From Micromonospora ureilytica (GTDB lineage: Bacteria; Actinomycetota; Actinomycetes; Mycobacteriales; Micromonosporaceae), in contig NZ_JADOTX010000001.1 in the NCBI RefSeq assembly GCF_015751765.1, positions 806,001 through 870,000 of the forward strand: a stretch of DNA of 64,000 nt, written 5' to 3'. Below, in pieces: positions 15,821 through 24,040 of this stretch. The notes below the pieces were generated by a model, which worked only from the letters and a program-made list of their open reading frames with translations, was not told the origin of the DNA and did not search any database. The translations under genes and the position numbers were made by a program. Each line of letters opens with the position of its first letter. Position 1 is the stretch's first letter.

Positions 15821-16093
15821 ATGACGCCCAACACGGTTCCCAGTACCCGGCTGGACACCCGCTGGCGCAAGTACCGCGGCAAGGTTTTCATCGCCCGTGG
15901 AGACAATGCCTTCGAGCTCTCCGAGGTGGCGGCCTTCATCTACAAGAGCATCGATGGTAGTCGTACCATCCGGCAGCTCGGCGAGGGACTGGCCGCGGAG
16001 TATGACATCGCGGTCGAGGATGCGGTGTCCGATATTGAGGAGCTGCTGACTGATCTCGTCACCGCCGACGTGATCGATATCCGGGACCTCTAG
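15821..16093 (+). CDS. PqqD-like RRE protein (leader-peptide binding)
   Basis: The product is 90 residues from ATG 15821. The pattern RGKVFIARGDNAFELSEVAAFIYKSIDGSRTI and the following helices match PqqD (about 90 residues), a winged-helix domain with a three-stranded sheet that binds RiPP leaders. In lasso pathways the equivalent B1 protein recognises the YxxP motif of the leader, which the peptide at 11846 carries. It is cytoplasmic and non-catalytic. It is the strongest evidence that this operon handles a ribosomal peptide. It is preceded by the nucleotidyltransferase gene (2-nt gap) and followed by the exporter genes (2-nt gap). Confidence 0.8.
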   Translation: MTPNTVPSTRLDTRWRKYRGKVFIARGDNAFELSEVAAFIYKSIDGSRTIRQLGEGLAAEYDIAVEDAVSDIEELLTDLVTADVIDIRDL

Positions 16094-16095
16094 GG

Positions 16096-16899
16096 ATGCA
16101 GGTCGCGATTGCCACGTTCCACCGGCTGTGGGCCGTTACCAGACGGGCCTACCCGTGGACCTATTTCGCCTCCACCGTGCTGTCGGGTTCGCTGACCATC
16201 GCGTTGGCCTACCTGGCGTTTCAGGCGGTCGGCCCGGACGGCGTCAGCCAGGAGTTCACCTCCATCACCGGATCCGCGCACTACGTGGGCTACGTGGCTG
16301 TGGGGGCGGTAATGTACACGTTCGCGGTGCGGCTGATCCTCTGGACGGCGAAGGCGTTGATCACGGAGGAACGCGAGGGCACCTTCGTGGCATTGGTCGT
16401 CGCACCGGCGTGGCGGATGCCGTACCTGCTGGGGTTTGTTGCCTTCGCGGTGTTGAGCACCCTCGCTGAGGCCGGTGCCATCGCGGCCGTGTCCGTCACG
16501 CTCGGAGTGACGATCCCGGCGCCGGATCCGGTCGGGCTCGCCATCGCGATCGTTGTCTTCGTGGTCGCGCTGTTCGCGATGTCGCTTGTGCTGGGTGCCG
16601 TGATGCTCATCGCCTCCGAGGCGCACATCTCGCAGAACACCGTCTTCCTCCTGATGGCGCTCATCTGCGGGTTCACGTTCCCTCGCGAATACTTGCCAGT
16701 GGCCGCGCAATGGCTTGCCGAGGCGCTCCCGGTCACCGCGGCGCTCGACCTGATTCGTGCTGCGCTGTCCGGCGACTTCGACCTGGCGCGGATGTCTGGT
16801 CGACTCGTGGCGGCGCTGTCGGTGAGCGCCGCGTATCTCGTCGGCGGGTTCTGGTTGCTGCCCCGTGCCGAGCGGCGCACAGTGGAGAGGACACCCTAA
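16096..16899 (+). CDS. ABC-2 type transporter permease
   Basis: The product is 267 residues with six predicted membrane segments (for example GSLTIALAYLAFQAV and SLVLGAVMLIASEA), typical of ABC-2 permeases of the drug/polysaccharide export class. It begins 2 nt after the PqqD gene and ends 2 nt before the ATPase gene. Together with the second permease at 17900 it would form a heterodimeric channel. The likely cargo is the mature peptide product. The second half conserves a Pro-Arg-Glu-Tyr (TFPREYLPVAAQW) that is common after helix 5 in this family. Confidence 0.85.
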   Translation: MQVAIATFHRLWAVTRRAYPWTYFASTVLSGSLTIALAYLAFQAVGPDGVSQEFTSITGSAHYVGYVAVGAVMYTFAVRLILWTAKALITEEREGTFVALVVAPAWRMPYLLGFVAFAVLSTLAEAGAIAAVSVTLGVTIPAPDPVGLAIAIVVFVVALFAMSLVLGAVMLIASEAHISQNTVFLLMALICGFTFPREYLPVAAQWLAEALPVTAALDLIRAALSGDFDLARMSGRLVAALSVSAAYLVGGFWLLPRAERRTVERTP

Positions 16900-16901
16900 A
16901 A

Positions 16902-17903
16902 GTGGTTAGAGGAATCATCGCCACCGACCTGCGCAAGGCGTTCAGGATCCCGCGTGGACTCTTCGGCAAGCCCACCGAGAAGGTCGCGGTGGATGGGCTG
17001 TCGCTGGTCATTCCGCCAGGACGGGTGACCGGCCTGCTGGGTCTGAACGGTGCGGGCAAGACCTCCACCATCAAGATGATGGCCACGTTACTGCGCCCGA
17101 CATCGGGGACGATCACGGTCGACGGGCTCGATACGGTCGCTGACGCTCGGGCCGTCCGCCGCCGGATCAACCTCATCGCTGGCGGTGAACGGATGGTCTA
17201 CGCGCAGCTGACCGGCAGGGAGAATCTGCACTACTTCGGCCGCCTGTACGGTCTACCGGGGGGCGTACGCCGGCAGCGGAGCGAGGAACTGCTGGACCTC
17301 GTCGGGCTCTCGGACGCCGCCGACACCGTCGTCGAGCGCTATTCGCGCGGGATGGCCCAGCGCCTGTCCATCGCGCGCGGTCTGATCAACGACCCGGATT
17401 ATCTCCTGCTCGACGAACCGACCCTGGGTCTTGACGCGCCGATCGCGCGGGACCTGCGGCAGGTGGTCGCCAAGCTGGTACGCAACGGCAAGGGTGTCCT
17501 GTTGACGTCGCACTATCTTGCCGAGGTGGAGGAGTTGTGCGAGCACGTCTACGTCATCGCGGCGGGCCGTCACCTCACCGAGGGCAGTCCGGCCATGCTC
17601 ACGGCGGATGCGGGTTGCCACAAGACCGTGACGGTGGCCGTGCCCGACCCGTCCGCCGAGGTGGCCGCCGCCGTGGCCCAGTTCACCGCTCGGATCAGTG
17701 CCTCCATCGTCGAGGAACGTCGTGACGACGGCACGCTCGTGGTGTCCTTGGTGCACCCCGACGACATCGCCGGGCCACTGGTGACCGCGATCGTCGCCGC
17801 CGGTGGTGCGATCATCGACCTCACGGTGACGAACCCGTCGCTGGAGGATGCAATCCTTGCGATCGCCGACGGTGCCCACCCCCCTGCGGGCGTCGCACCG
17901 TGA
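16902..17903 (+). CDS. ABC transporter ATP-binding protein
   Basis: The product is 333 residues from GTG 16902; a longer frame exists upstream but overlaps the permease, and a GGAGAGG site lies at 16884-16890. Walker A is GLNGAGKTS, the signature is YSRGMAQRLSIARGL, and Walker B is YLLLDEPT, followed by the H-loop His in LLTSHYLAEVEEL. The C-terminal ~80 residues form an accessory domain as in DrrA-type drug exporters. It powers the two flanking permeases. It contains one TTA codon, which in actinomycetes can place expression under bldA control. Its stop overlaps the start of the next permease (GTGA). Confidence 0.9.
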   Translation: MVRGIIATDLRKAFRIPRGLFGKPTEKVAVDGLSLVIPPGRVTGLLGLNGAGKTSTIKMMATLLRPTSGTITVDGLDTVADARAVRRRINLIAGGERMVYAQLTGRENLHYFGRLYGLPGGVRRQRSEELLDLVGLSDAADTVVERYSRGMAQRLSIARGLINDPDYLLLDEPTLGLDAPIARDLRQVVAKLVRNGKGVLLTSHYLAEVEELCEHVYVIAAGRHLTEGSPAMLTADAGCHKTVTVAVPDPSAEVAAAVAQFTARISASIVEERRDDGTLVVSLVHPDDIAGPLVTAIVAAGGAIIDLTVTNPSLEDAILAIADGAHPPAGVAP

Positions 17904-18718
17904 TCGACCTGCTGCGCGTCTTCAGAGCGGAGGCCCTGAAGCAGCGTCGGAGAATGAGTGGTAGCAAAACCATCTTCTTCTCGATGCTGCTGTGGCCGCT
18001 GTTCGAACTCCTGACGCTCTACTACACGGTCCGGCCAGTCGTCGGCGACTCCATTGCGGCGCGGTGGCCCGCCGCGGCGGATCCGGACAGCCTGCTGGCC
18101 TACATCGCCACCGGCGCGGTGGGCTTCTCCTTCTACTTCGCCCTCGTGCAGTCCGCCTGGCACTTCTCGTTCGAACGCCAGACCGGAACGCTGGAGCTGC
18201 TGTTTCTCTCACCCGCTCGGCGGCTGGTCCTCGTGGTCGCGAACGGGGTGGGAGCGCTGGTGCAGAACGCATGGTTGTTTGCCTGCTTCAGCCTTGCGTT
18301 GCTGGCCTCGGCCGACGCGGTGCACGTTGCGCATCCGGCGATGTTCCTGGTCGCCTTCCTCGCCCTCTTCGTGCCGTCGGTCGGGTGGGGTGCCCTGCTG
18401 AACGGAATGTTGATCTTCTCCCGAGATTCGTCTTTCCTGTTCACCGTGCTCGGTGGCCCGATGGCCTTCTCCAGTGGCGCCCGTCTGCCGCTGTCCATGC
18501 TGCCGGGGTGGATCGCCACGATTGGAACCGTCCTGCCGCTCACCGGCAGCCTCATTGTGGTCCGGGGCGCGTTGCTGGAAGGCCGGTGGCTGAACGAACT
18601 GGCCGGGCCGCTGGTCGGCCTCGGTGTGAGCACCCTGGTCATGCTCGTGCTGGCGTCCTTCATCCTGCGAATCGGCGAGCGGCGCGCGCAGCGCACGGGC
18701 CAGCTCAACCTCTTCTAA
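17900..18718 (+). CDS. ABC-2 type transporter permease
   Basis: The product is 272 residues with six hydrophobic segments, starting at GTG 17900 inside the stop of the ATPase gene. It resembles the first permease in layout but has low identity, so the exporter is probably a heterodimer. The short segment FERQTGTLELLFLSPA is the ABC-2 coupling-helix region that contacts the ATPase. Last of the exporter trio; 28 nt separate it from the diiron oxygenase gene. Confidence 0.85.
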   Translation: MIDLLRVFRAEALKQRRRMSGSKTIFFSMLLWPLFELLTLYYTVRPVVGDSIAARWPAAADPDSLLAYIATGAVGFSFYFALVQSAWHFSFERQTGTLELLFLSPARRLVLVVANGVGALVQNAWLFACFSLALLASADAVHVAHPAMFLVAFLALFVPSVGWGALLNGMLIFSRDSSFLFTVLGGPMAFSSGARLPLSMLPGWIATIGTVLPLTGSLIVVRGALLEGRWLNELAGPLVGLGVSTLVMLVLASFILRIGERRAQRTGQLNLF

Positions 18719-18746
18719 TCATGATGTCTGCGACGGGATCGCCGCG

Positions 18747-19793
18747 ATGTGTGGAATAGCTGGCCTGTTCATCGGCTGCTCGGCTCTCACCTACTGTCCG
18801 CGGCAGTTGCTGTCGATGCCCGCTGGACCCGAGCCGGCGGAGCCGGGGGAGTCCGGCACCGAGAACTACCGCAGTCCGTTCCGTACGTGGGATGAGCGTG
18901 CCGCCGTGCGGCAGTACCCGCGGCGCCTGCTCGGCCCGGAAGACGAGACCGCGGTGTACTTTTCGCCGGATTTGGTCCCGCTCACCAGGCATGCTCTCGT
19001 CCGGGAGCTGCGCCCCGAACTGTTCGACCGAATTCTGACTCAGCACCTGTACCGGTACCTGGACTTCACCACGAAGCTCGAGACCCTCGTGGTCAACAGC
19101 ACCGTGCTCGGAATCGCCTCCGGCTCGGTGGGCATCGCCCTTCCGGAGGAGATGCGCTTCGACGCGTACAAGATTTACTGTGACGAGGCGTACCACGCGC
19201 TGTTCTCGATGGATCTGATGCGCCAGGTCGAGTCACGTACTGGAATCAGGCCGTTGCTGACGATCGAGCCCTACTTCCTCCGTCGTCTCAGGCAGATCCA
19301 GGAGGCCCTGCCGAGCAACCAGAGACCGCTCGCGGAGTTGCTCTTCGTGACGATCTCCGAGACGCTCATCTCGGCGACCCTCGCGGACATCCCGGCGGAT
19401 TCCACTGTGGCCCCCGCCGTTCGTGACGCGATCCGGGACCATGCGGCCGACGAGGGACGCCATCACGCGTACTTCGTCGTCTTCCTGCGCCACCTGTGGG
19501 GTTCTCTGGACAGAACAGGTCGCCGAGAAGCTGCCCTGCTGGCCCCCCGACTGATCAATGCCTTCCTGAGTCCGGACACGGACGCGATCCGCTCGGAACT
19601 GGTCTCCTATGGCCTTGACCGCGACGACGCGGAGCAGGTTCTGGCGGAGGTCTACGACGAGCAGACCGTCCTGGCCCACACCCGGGCCACCGCGGTGCGG
19701 ACGGTACAGTACTTCGCCGCCCTGGACGCACTGGAGCTTCCGTCGGTGGAGGCGGAGTTCCATCAGTACGGTCTGTTGCCGGGCCGTCGCTAG
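18747..19793 (+). CDS. AurF-like diiron oxygenase with an odd asparagine-synthetase-type N-terminus
   Basis: The product is 348 residues. The diiron ligands are visible as CDEAYHALFSMDLMRQVE (DExxH) and RDHAADEGRHHAYF (DxxDExxH), with an earlier Glu in FTTKLETLVVN. This is the AurF/p-aminobenzoate N-oxygenase family, which oxidises amines to hydroxylamine or nitro groups. The first eight residues, MCGIAGLF, are instead the canonical start of class II glutaminase domains, and the similarity ends after about ten residues; the oxygenase proper starts near YRSPFRTWDERAAV. An alternative start is ATG 18816, but it has no ribosome site. It may serve the peptide operon upstream, or the NRPS-PKS region, whose product carries an amine. 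Confidence 0.8.
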   Translation: MCGIAGLFIGCSALTYCPRQLLSMPAGPEPAEPGESGTENYRSPFRTWDERAAVRQYPRRLLGPEDETAVYFSPDLVPLTRHALVRELRPELFDRILTQHLYRYLDFTTKLETLVVNSTVLGIASGSVGIALPEEMRFDAYKIYCDEAYHALFSMDLMRQVESRTGIRPLLTIEPYFLRRLRQIQEALPSNQRPLAELLFVTISETLISATLADIPADSTVAPAVRDAIRDHAADEGRHHAYFVVFLRHLWGSLDRTGRREAALLAPRLINAFLSPDTDAIRSELVSYGLDRDDAEQVLAEVYDEQTVLAHTRATAVRTVQYFAALDALELPSVEAEFHQYGLLPGRR

Positions 19794-19835
19794 TCCCCGG
19801 TATCCGCGAACCACGCCATCGGCCGAGCTCCATCG

Positions 19836-20855
19836 TCAGGCCGGTCGGCCGGCACTTTCGGCAGCCTTTCGATGCAGCAGGAAACCGGCGTGCAGCCGGT
19901 TGCGGGCCCCGAGATCCTTCATGATCTCGGCGATGTGCCGTTGGCACGACCGCAACGACAGCCCGACCCGCTCAGCGATCCGCTTGTCGTTTTCACCCTC
20001 GACCAGGAGCGTGACGATCGCCTGCCGAACCTCGGACGCGGCCGCCATCGTCTGCGCCTTGCTGTACTGGACCGGGAAGTCGGCCGCACCGGTCCAGGTT
20101 CGCTCGAAGCAGTCGATGATGAACGCCACGACGCTGGGATCGTGGACCAACGCCACACCGGGCTGAGGTCCGCTGAGCGCGAGGACTGCGGTGGTCGCGT
20201 CCACCACCAACATCCGGCCGAATCCGGCCGCCGTGGTGCGCACCCGCGCGCCGAGTTCGCAGACCCGCTCGATGCCGGCAATCGTGCCCTGATTGAACTG
20301 AGCGGTGTGCTGCAGCACGGCGCGCAGCCGGACGCCGCGACCCAACACGTCGTCCGCCCTCTCCAGCGAGTCGACTGTCAGTTCCGGGGACAGCCCGCCA
20401 CCCGGCTCCGCCGCGAGTACTTCGGTCCGGGCACTGGCCAGGAGCTCCAGGATGATCCTGCGGGCGAGCTCGAGGTCGCAGACCTGCTCGACGTCGTGCC
20501 GGCCGGGTCCCTGACCCACGCCCTCTTCATACGCGGGAACCAGCGCGTTCAGGTCCTCCTGGATCTCGTTGATGCGCTCTTGGGCGAGCTGCATGTCGCG
20601 CAGCAGCGGTCCGAGCACCTGCATCCGCGCCGACTGGGGCGGCACTGCCACCAGTTGTCGATTGTCGTCCGCTCCGGTGCGTAGCAGGCCCAGGCGCTTG
20701 AGCAGCCGCAGGGCCTTGTCGGCCTCCTTGCCGTCCAGCCCCAACTCCTGGTGCGCCTTCTCCTGCGAGATCGATCGCTGGGTCACTGCCCAGGCGTATG
20801 TCCGACTCGCCGCCTCGGTAAGTCTCGGTATCGATTCCGCTTTCCCCATGTCCAC
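19836..20855 (-). CDS. LuxR-type regulator with TrmB/PLD-like sensor region
   Basis: The product is about 339 residues. I prefer GTG 20855, which has GGGAGG 6 nt upstream, over the ATG at 20849. The N-terminal ~75 residues are a winged-helix-like part (SQEKAHQELGLDGKEADKALRLLKRLGLL). Residues ~120-260 are the phospholipase-D-like effector region common in this actinobacterial group. The C-terminal HTH is EGENDKRIAERVGLSLRSCQRHIAEIMKDL, a LuxR-type helix-turn-helix. It sits between the divergent operons and is likely the cluster's pathway regulator. Its ligand is unknown. It is convergent with the oxygenase gene, with 42 nt between them. Confidence 0.8.
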   Translation of the reverse strand: MDMGKAESIPRLTEAASRTYAWAVTQRSISQEKAHQELGLDGKEADKALRLLKRLGLLRTGADDNRQLVAVPPQSARMQVLGPLLRDMQLAQERINEIQEDLNALVPAYEEGVGQGPGRHDVEQVCDLELARRIILELLASARTEVLAAEPGGGLSPELTVDSLERADDVLGRGVRLRAVLQHTAQFNQGTIAGIERVCELGARVRTTAAGFGRMLVVDATTAVLALSGPQPGVALVHDPSVVAFIIDCFERTWTGAADFPVQYSKAQTMAAASEVRQAIVTLLVEGENDKRIAERVGLSLRSCQRHIAEIMKDLGARNRLHAGFLLHRKAAESAGRPA

Positions 20856-21116
20856 GCTCGTCCTCCCTGTCACCGCCCACGTCCTGCGGCGCGCGGTCGG
20901 TGACCTATCACGACACGTACCGAACTTCCGGTCGATGCCGCCCTTCGCGAGGTAGCGAGCGAAAACCACACGGGTCGGACCGCCGGCGCGCGGGCTGTCG
21001 CGACCGCAACCAGAAGCACTCCGCCATCCTGCGTCTGCACCACGTCACTCCTTGCGTGCTACCAGACCAGCGACGCGCGGCTAGCCCGCTCCACATGCGA
21101 TCTTGGCCGGACACCG

Positions 21117-22118
21117 TCACGGGGCCAGCAGGCGCCCCCGGTCGGCCTCCCACTCGGCGTGGCCGCTGTACGCCAGCGTCTTCGTTCCACCGACCCGGTC
21201 GTACTCGACGTATTCGCTGCCCACCAGCAGGGCGTCCCAGCTGTGCGGGTCGATGCCCACAGAGCGCAGATCCTGGGTGAACATGGGCCAGCTCAGAAGG
21301 CGCTCGCGCCGCTGCCAAGCGGGCAGATTCGCACGCAGCCGCTCAATCGCATCGCCTTCCCGCGGATCGGCGCCGTGCTGTGGCAGCCGGCTCAGCAGCC
21401 GCGCCACGGCATGGTCGACGTCCATGTCGTGGCGTGGTGTGCTGCGGTACACGGCCGCGATCTTCTCGTCGATGTCGGGACGTATTCCCCGGTCGACGAC
21501 GTCCGCGATTTCGACGAACAGATCGAGCAGCCGATCGGGCAGCAGAATCGCGGTCTCCCGCAGGATGTCGAGCGGCTCGTCGGAGCAGTGCACCGCGCAG
21601 ACGATCTGGTTCGGTGCACCCAGCACGGTGCGCAGGTTGCGCTCGGTGCGTCGCTCCGGCGCGGACGGACCCTTCAACTCGGCCAACCGCAAGCTGGCAG
21701 GGATCGTCCGGTCCCGGCTCCGGTCGGCCAGAATGACGAGTAGCGATTCGGACTTGGCGCAGTACAGGTCGCACAGCTCGAGACTGTCGTCGGTGGCCAT
21801 GTCGAACTGAAAGCGCCAGGTCGCGGCGGTCATCTGCGGTTCCATGACGAACGGCACGGCGACAATCGGTTCAAAGTCGTGGTCGCGAGCGTACTGCATG
21901 CAGAGTTCGACCTTGCGCGCAGCGATGACATCCGCCTGGATGACGAGCACCGCGAGGCCCTGCAGGATCGCGGCATAGTCGGAGCCGAGCGCACGTTGAG
22001 CCGCGTCCAGTCCTTGCGCCAGGTACTGCTCCTGCTGGTAGAGCTCCACCTTGACAGTGTCGGTCGTGAATACGCGCCAGAAATCCTGCGTTCCCTCGAC
22101 ACTGGCCGTTTGGGCCAC
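21117..22118 (-). CDS. Protein with nucleoside-diphosphate-kinase-like domain
   Basis: The product is 333 residues from GTG 22118, with AAGGAG 5 nt upstream. Residues ~40-190 align with NDP kinases: the hydrophobic LAVLVIQADVIAARKVELCM opening (normally a KPD motif), LAELKGPSAPERRTERNLRTVLG, and AVHCSDEPLDILRETAIL with the active-site His in the NxxHxSD position. The Lys of the usual KPD is replaced (QAD), so activity is uncertain. The remaining ~140 residues have no family I know. Stand-alone NDPKs are about 140 residues, so this is an extended version. It may phosphorylate or sense nucleotides for the nearby biosynthesis. It is transcribed with the same polarity as the NRPS region. Confidence 0.6.
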   Translation of the reverse strand: MAQTASVEGTQDFWRVFTTDTVKVELYQQEQYLAQGLDAAQRALGSDYAAILQGLAVLVIQADVIAARKVELCMQYARDHDFEPIVAVPFVMEPQMTAATWRFQFDMATDDSLELCDLYCAKSESLLVILADRSRDRTIPASLRLAELKGPSAPERRTERNLRTVLGAPNQIVCAVHCSDEPLDILRETAILLPDRLLDLFVEIADVVDRGIRPDIDEKIAAVYRSTPRHDMDVDHAVARLLSRLPQHGADPREGDAIERLRANLPAWQRRERLLSWPMFTQDLRSVGIDPHSWDALLVGSEYVEYDRVGGTKTLAYSGHAEWEADRGRLLAP

Positions 22119-22254
22119 GGAAACTCCTTCAGCTCTCGGGTATGGCGGGATGGGCCGATGTCGAACGGCCAACTGTCGGCTTTGTCCTTGTCCGGTGTCC
22201 GTCCGCCTAAGGGAGTCGCACGTCGCGACGCGGACGATGTAATAACCGCGCCGC

Positions 22255-22271
22255 CAGGGCATTATGCCCTG
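22255..22271. promoter_or_regulatory. Perfect palindrome upstream of the NDPK-like gene
   Basis: CAGGGCAT, a central T, then ATGCCCTG make a perfect 8+1+8 palindrome 137 bp ahead of the GTG at 22118, a plausible dimeric regulator site. The remaining 22119-22530 interval (412 bp between the NDPK-like and PurF genes) holds no gene that I can support. Confidence 0.35.
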
Positions 22272-22530
22272 AAATCTACAAGATTTCGACCCCGTAGGAG
22301 GTATGGGAGCAACCGTCCACGTCGGACTCTGATCTTAGGCAGACACCGCCGTGTTGCGGTCAAAGCCCATCACCTCGGCCCGGCCCGGCGCGGCGCGCGG
22401 CATGACAGTGCCGACGTCGATCGGCGGCGGGGTGGTCGCTGGGACATGCCCGCCGACGACCGGTTGTGCGCGCGTGGCTACGCGTGCTGATCGCGCCGAT
22501 GAGACCGGAACCGGTGTCGCCGACGACGGG

Positions 22531-23964
22531 TCAGACGGTCTCCAGCACGTTCTTGGCCGAGTGGATCGACACCGGTACCGGATAGTCACCGGTCATGCAG
22601 GCCGTGCAGAGGCCCCCGCGCTTCGGCGTGATCGCGCCGAGCATCCGATCGATATCGAGGTAGGCGAGTGAGTCGACCTCAAGGTACTCGCGGATCTCCT
22701 CGACGCTCAGCTTCGCCGCCAGCAGCTTGTCCCGGTCGGAGGTGTCCATGCCGAAATGGCATGGCCACCGGTACGGCGGGGAGAGGATCCGCAGATGCAC
22801 CTCCAGCGCGCCGGCTTTGCGAAGCAAATGGACGGTCTCCCGCAGAGTGGTGCCGCGGATAATGGAGTCTTCGACCACGACGAGACGCCGGCCGGCGACG
22901 TTCTCCTCGATCGGGTTGAGCTTGATCCGCACGGCGTTACGGCGCAGTTCCTGGGTGGGCGCGATGAACGTGCGTCCGATATATCGGTTTTTGATGAACC
23001 CGTCCGCGTACGGGATCCCGGATTGCTGGGCGTAGCCCTGCGCGCCCGGGATCCCCGACTCGGGCACCGGCACGACCAGGTCTGCCTCGACCGGCGCCTG
23101 CATCGCCAGCTGCTCGCCCATCCGCCGGCGCGCGGCGTAGATGCTCTGCCCGATCAGCTTGCCGTCGGGACGGGCGAAGTAGACGAACTCGAATGAGCAC
23201 AGGGTTGGATTGATGGTCTCCTGTGCGAACGGGCGGCGGCTGCGCACGCCGCTACCGTCCACGATTACCATCTCTCCTGGCTCGATCTCGCGCACTGTCT
23301 CGGCGCCGACCACATCCAGCGCCGGCATCTCGGAAGCGAGAATCCACCCGTTCGGGTGGCGGCCGAGGAAAAGCGGCCGGAAACCATTCGGATCGCGGAC
23401 GCCGATCAACGTGTTTGTCTCGCAGACGACGAGTGAGAAGGCGCCACGCAGCTGCGGGAGAACAGCGGCGAACGCATCCTCGAAAACGAGGCTGGCGTCA
23501 TCTTCAGAATTAGCGGCGCTGATTTCCCGGACGACCAGTTCGGCGATCAGATCGCTGTCGCTGCCGATCTCGCCGGAGACCAGATCAGCCTCTACGGCCA
23601 ATTCGGCGGTATTGACCAGATTTCCATTGTGCGCCAGTGCGAAGTTGACGTTCGCAACGCACCTGTGCACCGGTTGCGCATTGCACCACTCGCTGGCGCC
23701 GGTGGTCGAATAGCGCGTGTGCCCGATGGCGATATTGCCTTGCAGTGCTGCTAGACGGTGGTCGTTGAACACCGAGGAGACTAGGCCCATCCCCTTGTCC
23801 ACCCAGATTGACTCGCCATTACTGACGGCAATGCCGGCGGATTCCTGGCCGCGATGTTGCAGCGCGTAAAGACCCAGGTACGTCATGTGAGAAACCGGCT
23901 GTTCCGGTGCCCACACTCCAAAAACTCCGCAGGCCTCTTTTATCGTTTCGGTAGCGTCTCCCAC
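22531..23964 (-). CDS. purF: Amidophosphoribosyltransferase (PurF)
   Basis: The product is about 477 residues from GTG 23964; an ATG at 24003 is possible. The propeptide-like start ends at EACGVFGVW, whose Cys is the glutaminase nucleophile. GHTRYSTTG and LAHNGNLVN follow, and the PRPP-binding loop is RLVVVEDSIIRGTTL. The C-terminal Cys cluster (LCTACMTGDYPVPV) fits iron-sulfur-type PurF. The enzyme makes phosphoribosylamine from PRPP and glutamine, the first step of purine synthesis. The usual chromosomal purF neighbours (purL, purM) are absent here, and it lies between a kinase and an NRPS-PKS. It is therefore probably a dedicated copy that either supplies phosphoribosylamine or resists a glutamine-analogue-type product. 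Confidence 0.9.
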   Translation of the reverse strand: MGDATETIKEACGVFGVWAPEQPVSHMTYLGLYALQHRGQESAGIAVSNGESIWVDKGMGLVSSVFNDHRLAALQGNIAIGHTRYSTTGASEWCNAQPVHRCVANVNFALAHNGNLVNTAELAVEADLVSGEIGSDSDLIAELVVREISAANSEDDASLVFEDAFAAVLPQLRGAFSLVVCETNTLIGVRDPNGFRPLFLGRHPNGWILASEMPALDVVGAETVREIEPGEMVIVDGSGVRSRRPFAQETINPTLCSFEFVYFARPDGKLIGQSIYAARRRMGEQLAMQAPVEADLVVPVPESGIPGAQGYAQQSGIPYADGFIKNRYIGRTFIAPTQELRRNAVRIKLNPIEENVAGRRLVVVEDSIIRGTTLRETVHLLRKAGALEVHLRILSPPYRWPCHFGMDTSDRDKLLAAKLSVEEIREYLEVDSLAYLDIDRMLGAITPKRGGLCTACMTGDYPVPVSIHSAKNVLETV

Positions 23965-24040
23965 TGGCCCGACTCTACCAGAAAGACGGCATGCCGAGCG
24001 CATCCTGGAAGTGTGGCGACGTTGGTCCGGAACTCACCTG

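Noticed and set aside
18722..18760. 12-codon frame between the permease and oxygenase genes
   Set aside because: Too short and without a ribosome site; it overlaps the oxygenase start.
22263..22530. Possible small genes between the NDPK-like and PurF genes
   Set aside because: Frames are Arg/Pro-rich shadows without motif or start signal.
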